Below are positions 1-9,359 of a DNA stretch of 64,000 nucleotides, in pieces; position 1 is the stretch's first letter, and each line of letters opens with the position of its first letter. The notes under the pieces are model-generated. The model saw nothing but the letters and a program-made list of their open reading frames with translations, did no database searches and was not told the origin of the DNA. Made by a program: the position numbers and the translations under genes. The stretch comes from Stutzerimonas nosocomialis. Lineage in GTDB: Bacteria; Pseudomonadota; Gammaproteobacteria; Pseudomonadales; Pseudomonadaceae. The stretch covers positions 62,001 to 126,000 of the forward strand of contig NZ_QLAE01000010.1 in NCBI RefSeq assembly GCF_005876855.1. The letters run 5' to 3'.

Positions 1-477
1 GCTCCGGCAGGCGGCGCAGAGACCGACCACTTCCACGGTCTGGCCTTCGACGGCGAAGTCGACGGTGGCGGCGGCGGCGTTGATCGCATCGGCCACGGTC
101 GCCTTTTCCAACTCGATGGCGGCATGGCAGTTGCGGCAGATGAGGAACTGGCCCTGGTGCGGGCTCTGCGGATGGCTGCAGCCGACGAAGGCGTTGAGCG
201 AGGCGATGCGGTGCACCAGGCCGTTCTCGAGCAGGAAATCCAGCGCCCGGTAGACCGTCGGCGGCGCCGCGCGGCGGCCATCGGCCTCGCTCAGCACGGC
301 GAGGATGTCGTAGGCGCCGAGCGGCTTGTGGCTCTGCCAGACCAGCTCCAGCACGCGACGGCGCAGCGCGGTCAGCCGCACGCCCTGGCGCGCGCACAAG
401 TGGTCGGCTTCGGCCAGTGCGTGACTGACGCAATGGTCGTGATCGTGGGGCGTGCAGGCCAGCGGAGGAGTGGTCAT
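1..477 (-). CDS. zur: Zur, zinc uptake regulator of the Fur family (3' end outside window)
   Basis: A Fur-family repressor that in its zinc-bound form represses zinc importer genes. The ATG is at 477 on the minus strand and 159 codons are visible, close to the full family length of about 160, so only the last residues are missing. A His-rich N-terminus (CTPHDHDHC) precedes the winged helix (RLTALRRRVLEL, then APPTVYRALDFLLENGLVHR). After it comes the dimerisation domain with structural zinc pairs CRNC and, at the visible end, CAAC. The gene is divergent from znuA with only a short shared upstream region, the usual Pseudomonas arrangement in which Zur controls both directions. znuC and znuB would be expected beyond the left edge; this is known synteny and is not seen here. 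Family assignment is firm. Zur rather than Fur or PerR rests on the partner gene and the cysteine pattern. Confidence 0.93.
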   Translation of the reverse strand, partial: MTTPPLACTPHDHDHCVSHALAEADHLCARQGVRLTALRRRVLELVWQSHKPLGAYDILAVLSEADGRRAAPPTVYRALDFLLENGLVHRIASLNAFVGCSHPQSPHQGQFLICRNCHAAIELEKATVADAINAAAATVDFAVEGQTVEVVGLCAACRS

Positions 478-499
478 GGTCGGCGACGGGCTAGTGAAG

Positions 500-520
500 A
501 GACGTTATTATGTTACCTGT
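500..520 (+). promoter_or_regulatory. Candidate Zur box between zur and znuA
   Basis: The only AT-rich stretch of the zur-znuA intergenic region reads AGACGTTATTATGTTACCTG and a following T. By eye it matches 13 of 20 defined positions of the gammaproteobacterial Zur box (AAATGTTATANTATAACATTT). It overlaps the first possible znuA ATG at 510, which favours the GTG at 543 as the true start. Site function is inferred. Confidence 0.5.
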
Positions 521-542
521 TCACTCTGCCCGGTATCCCCTC

Positions 543-1517
<975 letters not shown>

Positions 1518-1521
1518 CGCG

Positions 1522-2472
1522 TCAGAACGCGAAAGGCAGCTCGATGTTGACCTGCTGGCGGTGCTGCAGGCGCCGCTGGAACTCGTTCGGGTCGTGGATC
1601 AACACCTGCTGCCCCGCGTTGGCCTGGGAGGCGATCAGCCGGGACAGCCAGAAGCGCACGCAGGCGATGCGCAGCATGGCCGGCCACAGCTCGGCCTCGG
1701 CGGGGGTAAAGCGGCGATGCGCCGAGTACGCGGCCAGCAGCGCGCGCACCCGCGGCGGGTCGAGGCGGCCGTCCTTATGGGAACACCAGTCGTTCACGGT
1801 GATCGCCAGGTCGTAGAGCATCGGCCCGGAGCAGGCGTTGTAGAAGTCGATCACCCCCGAGAGCCTGGGGCCGTCGAACAGCGCGTTGTCGCGGAACAGG
1901 TCGGCATGCAGGTTGGCCTGGGGCAAGGCGAGAATCTGCCACTGCAGCCGGCCGATCTCGGCCAGCGCATCGCGCAGCAGCGGCAGCTGCGCCTCCGGCA
2001 GGCTCAGCGCCAGGCTCGGCCCTTCGCGCAGCATCCAGTCCAGGCCCCGGTCGCTGCGACGTTCGAGCAGATGCTCGCGGGTGGCCAGATGGATGTCCGC
2101 CAGCAGTGCGCCCACTTCGGCGCAGTGATGCGCGTTGGGCGTGGAGAGATGCCGCCCCGGCAGGCGCGGCTGCAGCAGCGCCGGCTTGCCGGCGAGCTGG
2201 CGCAGGGCTTCGCCGCTCTCGGTCGTCAGCGCGTAGGGCACCGGCAACCCGGCCTGGTGCAGCACTTCGAGCAGCTCGACGAAGAACGGCAGGTCGGCCG
2301 TCGGGCCGCGCTCGACCAGGGTCAGCACGTACTCGCCGTGCTCGAGGGTGACGAAGAAGTTGCTGTTCTCGCTGCCCGCGGCGATGCCTTCGAAGGCGAT
2401 CAGACGCCCGAGCCGGTAGGGCGCGAGGAAGGCTTCCAGCTCGTCATGCTGCAGGGGCGTGAACACCGACAT
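1522..2472 (-). CDS. thrB: Homoserine kinase, ThrB of the APH-like family
   Basis: Phosphorylates homoserine with ATP, the penultimate step of threonine synthesis in the cytoplasm. The 316-residue product has the aminoglycoside-phosphotransferase fold used by pseudomonads instead of the GHMP-type ThrB of enterics. It starts [16 protein letters not shown], has a nucleotide-binding N-lobe ([20 protein letters not shown]), the catalytic loop [13 protein letters not shown] and the Mg-binding motif [13 protein letters not shown]. An AAGG Shine-Dalgarno precedes the ATG at 2472. It lies directly downstream of the DUF2782 gene (16 bp gap), so the two are probably co-transcribed. The same thrB-DUF2782-polA order is found in other Pseudomonas genomes. 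Confidence 0.95.
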   Translation of the reverse strand: MSVFTPLQHDELEAFLAPYRLGRLIAFEGIAAGSENSNFFVTLEHGEYVLTLVERGPTADLPFFVELLEVLHQAGLPVPYALTTESGEALRQLAGKPALLQPRLPGRHLSTPNAHHCAEVGALLADIHLATREHLLERRSDRGLDWMLREGPSLALSLPEAQLPLLRDALAEIGRLQWQILALPQANLHADLFRDNALFDGPRLSGVIDFYNACSGPMLYDLAITVNDWCSHKDGRLDPPRVRALLAAYSAHRRFTPAEAELWPAMLRIACVRFWLSRLIASQANAGQQVLIHDPNEFQRRLQHRQQVNIELPFAF

Positions 2473-2488
2473 CCGAGAGTCCTTGGGT

Positions 2489-2767
2489 TTACCAGCTGAA
2501 GATTTCCCAGGCCGGGATCAGCATGTCCGGCCGGTCGGAGCGAATGAAATTGCTGTCGCCGTCGGCGCGCACCAGGAAGTACGGCTTGCCGTGCTTGGGC
2601 GTCACCTTGACCGCGTAGAGAAAGCCATTGACGCGGTATTCCTCGACCGTGCGGTCGCCTTCCTGGCGGATCGTCACGTCCGGCTCGCTGTCCGGTTGCT
2701 GCGCCTGGGCGGCGACCGGCAGACAGGCCAGCAGGCTGGCCAGCAGCAGGTGTTTCAGAGTACGCAT
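2489..2767 (-). CDS. DUF2782 family exported protein
   Basis: A 92-residue protein with a clear signal peptide ([22 protein letters not shown]) followed by a small domain: [18 protein letters not shown], then [16 protein letters not shown] and a C-terminal PAWEIFSW. This is the DUF2782 pattern conserved beside polA in Pseudomonas. Its function is unknown to me and nothing catalytic is visible; a periplasmic location is inferred from the signal peptide. It is divergent from polA with about 75 bp between the starts, and it precedes thrB, with which it probably shares a transcript. Confidence 0.85.
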   Translation of the reverse strand: MRTLKHLLLASLLACLPVAAQAQQPDSEPDVTIRQEGDRTVEEYRVNGFLYAVKVTPKHGKPYFLVRADGDSNFIRSDRPDMLIPAWEIFSW

Positions 2768-2842
2768 GATAACCTTGTCCCTTTGTCGTCAATGGTCCTG
2801 CGCATTCTAGCCCCGGACCCGCCGAAAAGGTTGATCCTGCTC

Positions 2843-5587
2843 ATGAGCCAAGCGCCCCTCGTTCTGGTGGACGGTTCGTCCTACCTCTATCGCGCCTTCC
2901 ACGCCCTGCCTCCCCTGACCACTTCCACCGGCAAGCCCACCGGGGCGGTCAAAGGCGTGCTCAACATGCTGCTGTCGCTGCGCCGGCAGTACCCGGACAG
3001 CCCCTTCGCGGTGGTCTTCGATGCCAAGGGGCCGACCTTCCGCGACACCCTGTTCGCCGAATACAAGTCCCACCGCCCGCCGATGCCCGACGACCTGCGT
3101 TCCCAGGTCGAGCCTCTGCATGCCAGCGTGCGTGCGCTGGGCATGCCGCTGCTCTGCGTCGACGGGGTCGAGGCCGACGACGTGATCGGCACGCTGGCGC
3201 GCCAGTGCGCGGCGCTCGGTCGCGACGTGATCATCTCCACCGGTGACAAGGACATGGCGCAGCTGGTCTGCCCCCACGTCACCCTGGTCAACACCATGAC
3301 CGGCAGCGTGTACGACATCGAGGGCGTGAAGACCAAGTTCGGCGTCGGCCCTGAGCTGATCATCGACTTCCTCGCGCTGATGGGCGACAAGGTCGACAAC
3401 ATCCCCGGTGTGCCCGGTGTCGGCGAGAAGACCGCCTGCGGCCTGCTCAACGGCATCGAAGGCGGCCTCAAGGGCCTCTACGAGAACCTCGACAAGGTCT
3501 GCGACCTGCCGATCCGCGGGGCCAAGTCGCTGGCGGCCAAGCTCGCGGAACACCGCGAGGCGGCGTTCATGTCCTACGAGCTGGCGACGATCAAGATCGA
3601 CGTGCCGCTGGATGTCGAAGTCGCCGACCTGATGCCCGGCGAGCCGCACCGCGAAGCGCTGATCGCGCTGTACCGCGAGCTGGAGTTCAAGGCCTGGCTC
3701 GACGAGCTGCTGCGCGAAGCCAAGGCGGCCGGCGAGGATTGCGAAGTCCAGCCCGAGGGCTGTTCGATCCAGGCCGAGGCCGAGTACACCACGATTTTCG
3801 ATCAGGCCGAGTTCGACGACTGGCTCGAGCGCCTGAAGGCGGCCGACTGCTTCGCCTTCGACACCGAGACCACCAGCCTCGACGCGCAGAAGGCCCAGCT
3901 GGTCGGCGTGTCCTTCGCCCTGGAGACCGGCAAGGCCGCCTACGTGCCGCTCGGCCACAGCTACATGGGCGTGCCGCAGCAGCTCGACCGGGACGCCGTG
4001 CTCGGCGCGCTCAAGCCGCTGCTCGAGGACCCGTCCAGGCGCAAGGTCTGCCAGCACGGCAAGTACGACATGAACGTGCTGATGCACTACGGCATCGAGA
4101 TGCGCGGCATGGCCTTCGACACCATGCTCGAATCCTACGTGCTCGACGCCACGGCCACCCGCCACGACATGGACAGCCTGGCGCTCAAGTACCTGGGCCG
4201 CGGCACCATCCGCTTCGAGGACATCGCCGGCAAGGGCGCCAAGCAGCTGACCTTCGACCAGATCGCCGTCGAGCAGGCCGGCCCGTACGCCGCCGAAGAC
4301 GCCGACGTCACCCTGCGGCTGCACCAGACCCTGATGGGCAAGCTGGAAGCCACGCCTTCGCTGCTCAAGGTACTCAACGAGATCGAAATGCCGCTGGTGC
4401 CGGTGCTGGCGCGCATCGAGCGCAACGGCGCGCTGGTCGATGCCAACCTGCTCGGGCTGCAGAGCGTCGAGCTGGGCAACAGGCTCACCGAGCTGGAGCG
4501 CGAGGCATTCGAGATCGCCGGCGAGGAATTCAACCTGGGTTCGCCCAAGCAGCTCTGCGCGATCCTCTACGACAAGCTCGGCTGTCCGGTGCTGTCGAAG
4601 ACCGCCGGGGGCCAGCCGTCCACCGCCGAAAGCGTGCTGGCCGAGCTGGCCGAGCGGGACTACCCGCTGCCCAAGGTGATCATGCAGCACCGTAGCTTGA
4701 GCAAGCTCAAGGGCACCTACACCGACAAGCTGCCGCAGCAGATCAACCCGCGCACCGGGCGCATCCACACCAGCTACCACCAGGCCGTGACGGCGACCGG
4801 CCGGCTGTCCTCCTCGGACCCGAACCTGCAGAACATCCCGATCCGCACCGCCGAGGGCCGGCGCATCCGCCAGGCCTTCGTCGCCGCGCCGGGCTACACC
4901 CTGCTGGCCGCCGACTATTCCCAGATCGAGCTACGGATCATGGCGCACCTGGCCCAGGACGCGGGCCTCTTGCACGCCTTCCAGAACGACCTGGACGTGC
5001 ACCGCGCCACTGCCGCCGAGGTGTTCGGCGTCGAGCTGGATCAGGTCACCAACGACCAGCGGCGCAGCGCCAAGGCGATCAACTTCGGTCTGATCTACGG
5101 CATGAGCGCCTTCGGCCTGGCCAAGCAGATCGACGTCGCGCGGGGCGAGGCGCAGGCCTACATCGACCGCTACTTCGCCCGCTACCCCGGCGTGCTCGCC
5201 TACATGGAGCGCACCCGTACCCAGGCGGCGGAGCAGGGCTACGTGGAAACCCTGTTCGGACGTCGGCTGTACCTGCCGGAGATCCATTCCAAGAACGGCG
5301 CCATGCGCAAGGCCGCCGAGCGCACCGCGATCAACGCGCCGATGCAGGGCACCGCGGCGGACATCATCAAGCGCGCCATGATCGCGGTGGACGGCTGGCT
5401 GCAGGAGAGCGGGCTGGATGCGCGGGTCATCCTGCAGGTGCACGACGAACTGGTGCTGGAAGTGCGCGAGGACCTGGTCGATCAGGTCCGCGAGCGGATC
5501 TGCCCGCTGATGAGCGAGGCGGCCACGCTGGACGTGCCGCTGCTGGTCGAGGCCGGCGTGGGCGCCAACTGGGACGAGGCGCACTGA
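2843..5587 (+). CDS. polA: DNA polymerase I
   Basis: Repair and Okazaki-fragment polymerase. I start it at ATG 2843 ([22 protein letters not shown]). The open frame runs 128 codons further upstream but crosses the promoter and the divergent neighbour. The product is 914 residues, the normal size. Domains in order: 5'-3' exonuclease (residues 1 to about 290, with [14 protein letters not shown] and [11 protein letters not shown]); 3'-5' exonuclease, apparently intact at its first motif ([10 protein letters not shown], about 339); polymerase with motif [14 protein letters not shown] (about 691), the O-helix [14 protein letters not shown] and motif [10 protein letters not shown] (about 865). An ErsA-type sRNA gene follows it, as in P. 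aeruginosa. Confidence 0.98.
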   Translation: MSQAPLVLVDGSSYLYRAFHALPPLTTSTGKPTGAVKGVLNMLLSLRRQYPDSPFAVVFDAKGPTFRDTLFAEYKSHRPPMPDDLRSQVEPLHASVRALGMPLLCVDGVEADDVIGTLARQCAALGRDVIISTGDKDMAQLVCPHVTLVNTMTGSVYDIEGVKTKFGVGPELIIDFLALMGDKVDNIPGVPGVGEKTACGLLNGIEGGLKGLYENLDKVCDLPIRGAKSLAAKLAEHREAAFMSYELATIKIDVPLDVEVADLMPGEPHREALIALYRELEFKAWLDELLREAKAAGEDCEVQPEGCSIQAEAEYTTIFDQAEFDDWLERLKAADCFAFDTETTSLDAQKAQLVGVSFALETGKAAYVPLGHSYMGVPQQLDRDAVLGALKPLLEDPSRRKVCQHGKYDMNVLMHYGIEMRGMAFDTMLESYVLDATATRHDMDSLALKYLGRGTIRFEDIAGKGAKQLTFDQIAVEQAGPYAAEDADVTLRLHQTLMGKLEATPSLLKVLNEIEMPLVPVLARIERNGALVDANLLGLQSVELGNRLTELEREAFEIAGEEFNLGSPKQLCAILYDKLGCPVLSKTAGGQPSTAESVLAELAERDYPLPKVIMQHRSLSKLKGTYTDKLPQQINPRTGRIHTSYHQAVTATGRLSSSDPNLQNIPIRTAEGRRIRQAFVAAPGYTLLAADYSQIELRIMAHLAQDAGLLHAFQNDLDVHRATAAEVFGVELDQVTNDQRRSAKAINFGLIYGMSAFGLAKQIDVARGEAQAYIDRYFARYPGVLAYMERTRTQAAEQGYVETLFGRRLYLPEIHSKNGAMRKAAERTAINAPMQGTAADIIKRAMIAVDGWLQESGLDARVILQVHDELVLEVREDLVDQVRERICPLMSEAATLDVPLLVEAGVGANWDEAH

Positions 5588-5621
5588 GCTGAAACTTTTT
5601 TCGGCTCCCTAGAAAAAAAGC

Positions 5622-5650
5622 GGAACTATTCCTGTTTGCAACGGGTCTGA
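5622..5650 (+). promoter_or_regulatory. AlgU (sigma-22/RpoE-type) promoter of the ErsA-like sRNA
   Basis: The -35 hexamer GAACTA (5623-5628) is followed after exactly 17 bp by the -10 element TCTGA (5646-5650). This closely matches the AlgU consensus GAACTT-N16/17-TCTGA. Its place directly behind polA matches the envelope-stress promoter described for ErsA in P. aeruginosa. Confidence 0.8.
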
Positions 5651-5655
5651 GTTCA

Positions 5656-5786
5656 CGAAGGGCGTTAAACCTCTTCGATGCTCCTTGTTGTGTTAAGTGT
5701 TGGCAGATCTCTGGACCCCGCCCTAGCGGTCCGGACTTGAACCTCGAACTTCCCCCTCCCCCATAAGAAGTTCGAGGTTTTTTTTC
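5656..5786 (+). ncRNA. ersA: ErsA-like small regulatory RNA
   Basis: No protein fits between polA and the next gene. The region instead has an AlgU-type promoter, a roughly 130-nt transcribed segment and a strong intrinsic terminator. This is the size and genomic position of ErsA in P. aeruginosa (132 nt, downstream of polA), an Hfq-dependent sRNA induced by envelope stress that acts on exopolysaccharide, porin and biofilm genes. The 5' end is placed 6 to 9 nt after the -10 element and the 3' end in the T-run of the terminator. An internal hairpin GGACC-N11-GGTCC is visible around 5713-5733. The identification rests on position, promoter and architecture; I could not compare the sequence directly. 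Confidence 0.8.
5740..5786 (+). terminator. Intrinsic terminator of the ErsA-like sRNA
   Basis: A 12-bp perfect stem, AACCTCGAACTT (5740-5751) with AAGTTCGAGGTT (5768-5779), is followed by a run of Ts to about 5785. It is a textbook Rho-independent terminator on the plus strand. Confidence 0.92.
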
Positions 5787-5830
5787 GTCCCGGGAAAACC
5801 CACGACCAGGCCCCGCGCACTCGCCGGGTG

Positions 5831-7789
5831 TCAGGGCAGGACGAGCCCGCCGCCGGCCTTGTGCAGGGCCTGCAGGTGGTCGCGAATGCCGGTGAGGTTG
5901 ACCTCGATCGCCTCCAGCTCGCGGCGGCGCTCGTCGCCCAGAAGCTTGCGCACTTCCTGGTCCAGCGTCTGGTTCAGCGCGTTGAGCCGGGCCTGGCGCT
6001 CGCCGCTTTCGCGCTCCAGGCGCTTCCATTCGCCCAGCTGCGGCAGCCCGTACCCTTCACCTTCGAGCAGTTCGGCCGGGCGGCTCAGGTAGCCACTGTT
6101 GGCGAGGATCTCCTGCAGCGCGCCGTCGGCCTTGTCCAGGCCGCTGTCGCGCTGCTTGCGGCCGCCCAGGTAGCGGCGCTTGAGTTCGTCCTGGGCCAGC
6201 AGCAGCTCGCGACGAAGCGCCGCCTGCTCGACCAGCAGCAGCGCGGCGCTGGCCCGCAGGTCGGCCTGCTCGAACCAGCGCCGCCGTTCCGCCGCCGGCA
6301 GCGCCAGCCAGTCCTCGACTTCGGTCTGCGGCAGCGTCAGGCGCTCGCGCAGCACGGCGAACATGGCCTGGTAGCGGTCCCGGTAGGAGTCGAAGCGATA
6401 GCCCAGGCGCAGCGCCTCGCGCGGGTCGTCGAGCACGCTCGCGTCGGCCAGGCCGCGGTTGATCAGGATCTCCAGCAGGCCGTTGGGCATGATGCTGTCC
6501 AGCGCCGCCAGCTCCGGCCGGGCGGTGCCGCTGCGCATCAGCTTGAGCGTTTCCACGGCGCAGTTGTTGGAGAGGAAGAAGTAGTCGCCATCGTAGCTCC
6601 AGTGCACCTCGGCGCTGCGCTCGACCAGCGATTCGATGTCGCTGCGTTCGAGCTTCAGCGGGACCGAGGCGAGGCTGCGCAGCTCGACCTTGGTGTATTC
6701 CTCGATCACCTGGCCCAGCGGCAGGACGAACAGGCGCGACGGATAGGCGCCGGTCAGGCCGTCCCAGCTCGACAGCTGCACGTCGCCGACGAAGGCGCGG
6801 TAGGACAGCACCAGGTGCTCGTCCAGGTCCAGCCGGCAGTCCGGGCCGCGCGGGCGTCCGGGCGCGCAGATCACCAGGCGCAGCATGGTGTGGCCCCAGC
6901 GGCTCGCCCAGGCGTCGTTGGCCTCGGCGAACAGGTAGTCCACTTCGTAGACGCGCTGCGGGTCGAGGGTGACCAGGGGCGTGCGGCCGAAATCCCGGCC
7001 GGCGTTGAGGATCGGGTAACCCGGTGCGCACTCGGCGCGGTCCGGCGGCTGCCAGCCGAAGTGCTCGGAGAAATGGCGATTGAGCGAGGGCCGGCGGCAG
7101 GCGTAGGTCGGGTCGAGGAGAAAGTACTCCATGTTCACCGCGACGAATTCCAGCGGGCTCGTCAGCTCGTAGCTGTCCGGGCTGCGGGCGACCTGGGCGT
7201 TGTGCGTTTCCCGCTCGCCACGCTGGCCGACGCGCTGCGGCCAGCCGGCCAGGTCCAGCAGGCGGGGATCGTCGCTGAGTGTGAAGCGGCGCGCGGTCTG
7301 GCCCCGGCAATGGTCGGGCAGCCCGACCGGGCCGAGCACCTGCTCGCGCTGACGGCAGTGCATCAGCACCTGCGCCTGGCCGGGCGTCCACAGGCGCGCC
7401 CGGTCATAGAGGTGGGTCAGTTCATGCAGGACGGTGGCCAGCAGCTCCTGGCGCACCGTGCCGTGGGGGCGGGCGGTGCGCTGGGTCGCCGCGCTGCCAT
7501 CGGTCAGGCCCGCCAGCAGACGACGGTTGAGGTCCAGGGTATCGAGCCCGGCGCGGCCATAGGCCTGTTCCGGCAGGTCGGTTCGCCAGCGCACCCGCAC
7601 GCTGCGGTCCAGGCGTTCGACGAAGGCGGGTGGCAGCGCGGCCATGGCCTCGTCGAGCAGGGCCTGGGTGGCCTGGCGCTGCGCGGGTTGCAGGTCGGCC
7701 TGATCGAGCGACAGGCGCAGCCCGGCGTTGGCGGTGCCGGTCAGCAGACCTAGCGCGATCGCCGCCAGCCAGGCCCGGGCGGCCTTCAC
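5831..7789 (-). CDS. DUF4105 family exported protein
   Basis: A 652-residue protein with an N-terminal signal peptide (KAARAWLAAIALGLLTGTANA). An N-terminal part contains LHELTHLYDRARLW, which resembles a zinc-protease HExxH helix. A central DUF4105 region includes WGHTMLRLVIC, SYRAFVGDVQ and SNNCAVETLKL. The C-terminal 200 residues are rich in Arg/Glu/Leu and probably form coiled coils. The start is a GTG at 7789 that overlaps the stop of the upstream DUF2388 gene by 4 nt (GTGA), so translation is probably coupled. Function is not established. DUF4105 contains a conserved His/Cys arrangement reminiscent of cysteine peptidases or amidases; that is family-level speculation. Confidence 0.8.
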   Translation of the reverse strand: MKAARAWLAAIALGLLTGTANAGLRLSLDQADLQPAQRQATQALLDEAMAALPPAFVERLDRSVRVRWRTDLPEQAYGRAGLDTLDLNRRLLAGLTDGSAATQRTARPHGTVRQELLATVLHELTHLYDRARLWTPGQAQVLMHCRQREQVLGPVGLPDHCRGQTARRFTLSDDPRLLDLAGWPQRVGQRGERETHNAQVARSPDSYELTSPLEFVAVNMEYFLLDPTYACRRPSLNRHFSEHFGWQPPDRAECAPGYPILNAGRDFGRTPLVTLDPQRVYEVDYLFAEANDAWASRWGHTMLRLVICAPGRPRGPDCRLDLDEHLVLSYRAFVGDVQLSSWDGLTGAYPSRLFVLPLGQVIEEYTKVELRSLASVPLKLERSDIESLVERSAEVHWSYDGDYFFLSNNCAVETLKLMRSGTARPELAALDSIMPNGLLEILINRGLADASVLDDPREALRLGYRFDSYRDRYQAMFAVLRERLTLPQTEVEDWLALPAAERRRWFEQADLRASAALLLVEQAALRRELLLAQDELKRRYLGGRKQRDSGLDKADGALQEILANSGYLSRPAELLEGEGYGLPQLGEWKRLERESGERQARLNALNQTLDQEVRKLLGDERRRELEAIEVNLTGIRDHLQALHKAGGGLVLP

Positions 7790-8115
7790 AGGACGAGGAT
7801 GGCTTCGGCCAGGGCCTGGTCGCTGGCGTCGCGGGCTTCGGCGAATTCGCTGCGAAGGGCGCCGAAGGCGGCCTCCAGGCGGGCACCACGGATGTCGCCC
7901 TGGCTGGCGACGAAGCTGGCGGCTTCGTCGCGTGCCTCCTGGACCACCTTCATGTCGCTGATGCGGCTGGTGACGTCGGATGTGAAGTTGATGCTGCGGT
8001 CGAGGGCGCGAACGACCAGGTTGCTGGTGGCGACCAGCGTCTGTGCCTGGGCGGCGGCCGCGCCGAGCACCAGGGCGGAGGCCAGCGCGGCCTGTGCGAT
8101 CGTGGATTTACGCAT
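7786..8115 (-). CDS. DUF2388 family small exported protein, copy 1
   Basis: A 109-residue protein with signal peptide (MRKSTIAQAALASALVLGAAAAQA). Its mature part matches the two neighbouring copies: TLVATSNLVVRALDRS near the start, then EARDEAASFVASQGDIRGARLEAAF and an ending ASDQALAEAILVL. This is the DUF2388 pattern, found mainly in Pseudomonas and of unknown function. It lies 18 bp downstream of copy 2 and overlaps the DUF4105 gene, so the three form a likely operon. The protein should be periplasmic or secreted. No catalytic motif is visible. Confidence 0.82.
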   Translation of the reverse strand: MRKSTIAQAALASALVLGAAAAQAQTLVATSNLVVRALDRSINFTSDVTSRISDMKVVQEARDEAASFVASQGDIRGARLEAAFGALRSEFAEARDASDQALAEAILVL

Positions 8116-8133
8116 GGGAGAGTCTTCCTGGGT

Positions 8134-8430
8134 TCATTGAACGAGGATCGCCTCGGCCAGTTCCCGGTCGCTGGCGGCGAGCTCGGGGCTGGTCTGGCGC
8201 AGGCGTGTCAGGACCGCTTCCAGCCGGGCGCCGCGCATCAGCCCGTCGCTGGCGACGAAGGAGGCGGCATCGTCCCGCGCGCCGATGACGAGCTTGTTCT
8301 CGAAGGGCGCGCTGGTCAGCAGGCTGCTCACGTAGCTGGTCCGCACGAGCGCGGCGGTGGAGACGTCGAGCACTTGGGCATGGCAGCCGAACGAGAGGCC
8401 GGCGATCGAAAGGGCTGTAAGCAGACGCAT
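8134..8430 (-). CDS. DUF2388 family small exported protein, copy 2
   Basis: A 98-residue paralogue of the genes on either side. The signal peptide is MRLLTALSIAGLSFGCHA, followed by the family core: TAALVRTSYVSSLLTSAPF, then GARDDAASFVASDGLMRGARL and the ending ASDRELAEAILVQ. It is the first gene of the short operon with copy 1 and the DUF4105 gene. A GGTACAACTGTA motif lies 84 bp upstream of its start and may be an operator. Function unknown. Confidence 0.82.
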   Translation of the reverse strand: MRLLTALSIAGLSFGCHAQVLDVSTAALVRTSYVSSLLTSAPFENKLVIGARDDAASFVASDGLMRGARLEAVLTRLRQTSPELAASDRELAEAILVQ

Positions 8431-8513
8431 GGCGAAGCGGAACCGTAACGAAAAACGGCGCCAAGGCTAGCGAAACCCGGCGGCTGCGGCCAGTCCTGGC
8501 GCGCCGTTGCGCC

Positions 8514-8527
8514 GGTACAACTGTAGC
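8514..8527. promoter_or_regulatory. Candidate operator GGTACAACTGTAGC upstream of DUF2388 copy 2
   Basis: A near-palindromic site that resembles the GGTACAGT/ACTGTACC half-sites upstream of the DUF1127 gene 700 bp away. Such half-sites are typical of MocR-type (GntR/aminotransferase) regulators. The assignment is inferred from the motif only. Confidence 0.35.
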
Positions 8528-8539
8528 GGCACGTTGCGG

Positions 8540-8857
8540 TCAGCGCGCCAGGATCGCTTCGGCGAGCTGACGGTCGCTGGCGTTCAGTTCCGGCGCCTGG
8601 CTGCGGATGTGGTCGAGCGCCGCTTCCAGGTGCACGCCGCGCTGCTGCCCGTCGCTGGCGACGAAGCGCGCCGCGTCGTCACGCGCCTGCAGCACGAGCT
8701 TGTCGTCGCGGGCCGAGGAGGTGAGGTCCGACGTCGCTTCGACGCTGTTGATCAGCCCGCCCACCACCAGGTCGGTGGTGGCGAGAAAGCTGCTGGCCGA
8801 GGCGTGGCCGGCCAGCAGGCACAGGGCGATACCGAGGGAGGGGTACAGGCGGGGCAT
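8540..8857 (-). CDS. DUF2388 family small exported protein, copy 3
   Basis: A 105-residue third paralogue. The signal peptide is MPRLYPSLGIALCLLAGHASA, then SSFLATTDLVVGGLINSVEATSD and the shared core LQARDDAARFVASDGQQRGVHLEAAL, ending NASDRQLAEAILAR. It is separated from copy 2 by 109 bp, long enough for its own downstream signals, and it probably has its own promoter in 8858-8928. The conserved RDDAA-FVASDG and LAEAIL blocks in all three copies suggest selection on the same, unknown, periplasmic role. Confidence 0.82.
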   Translation of the reverse strand: MPRLYPSLGIALCLLAGHASASSFLATTDLVVGGLINSVEATSDLTSSARDDKLVLQARDDAARFVASDGQQRGVHLEAALDHIRSQAPELNASDRQLAEAILAR

Positions 8858-8928
8858 GGCGGAGTCTCCAGTCTATCGTCGACTCTAGACTCCCGGCCGG
8901 ACGTTGCGTTCCCGCTGCGCGGGCGCGC

Positions 8929-9141
8929 TCAGCGCCAGAACGGCTTGTCGAGCTCGACTTCGCGGGCCGCCGGGCTGATGCCGATGTCGGCCAGCTGGCG
9001 TTCATCGAGGCGGGCGAGCTGGCGGCGGGTGCGGCTGCGCTGGCGCCACAGGCGGATGAGCTGCAGCATCGCGAGAAGGTGGCCGAAGGCTGCGTCGCGG
9101 GAGAAGGTGGGCAGGGTGGTGCGAGGCAGTGTGCGTTGCAT
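8929..9141 (-). CDS. DUF1127 (YjiS-like) small protein
   Basis: A 70-residue basic protein. I chose the ATG at 9141 because the DUF1127 domain follows it directly; the open frame extends much further upstream but only as a shadow of pntB. The C-terminal half has the family pattern: IRLWRQRSRTRRQLARLDERQLADIGISP, a helix rich in Arg and Trp followed by the DIGIS turn. DUF1127 proteins are short, and some are RNA-binding regulators of phosphate or carbon metabolism in alphaproteobacteria. No role is established here. A GGTACAGT-N15-ACTGTACC dyad lies about 100 bp upstream. Confidence 0.78.
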   Translation of the reverse strand: MQRTLPRTTLPTFSRDAAFGHLLAMLQLIRLWRQRSRTRRQLARLDERQLADIGISPAAREVELDKPFWR

Positions 9142-9243
9142 GGCGGACTGACCTTCCCGTCTCTGAACGGGTGTGGGGGCATGGGTCAGTAGGATCGCGC
9201 GAAGGGGTGTTCGGTTACAGTCACAGGCGGCGGGGATTGTGCG

Positions 9244-9274
9244 GGTACAGTCGGCGCCCTGGCGCAACTGTACC
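9244..9274. promoter_or_regulatory. Perfect dyad GGTACAGT-N15-ACTGTACC upstream of the DUF1127 gene
   Basis: An 8-bp perfect inverted repeat (9244-9251 and 9267-9274) with a related half-site GGTTACAGT at 9213. In Pseudomonas, DUF1127 genes often sit beside MocR-type PLP-dependent regulators that bind ACTGTACC-like half-sites; no such regulator gene is in this window. Operator function is inferred. Confidence 0.5.
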
Positions 9275-9316
9275 GGCAGCTGGCGCAGGAACTGTTTGTA
9301 GCCGTCCGCAAGGCAG

Positions 9317-9343
9317 GACACCGGCACGGGGCCGGTGTCTTTT
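9317..9343 (+). terminator. Hairpin downstream of pntB
   Basis: A 9-bp perfect stem, GACACCGGC (9317-9325) with GCCGGTGTC (9331-9339), is followed by TTTT on the plus strand. It lies just beyond the pntB stop. For the minus-strand pnt transcript it gives a hairpin without a U-run, so it may end or protect that mRNA rather than act as a classic terminator. Confidence 0.45.
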
Positions 9344-9359
9344 GGTGCACGCGAGTGCT

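Noticed and set aside
2807-4780. Long minus-strand reading frame (657 codons) inside polA
   Set aside because: Antisense shadow of polA caused by high third-position GC; composition is Gly/Val/Gln/Leu-rich with no domain, while the plus strand carries all polymerase motifs.
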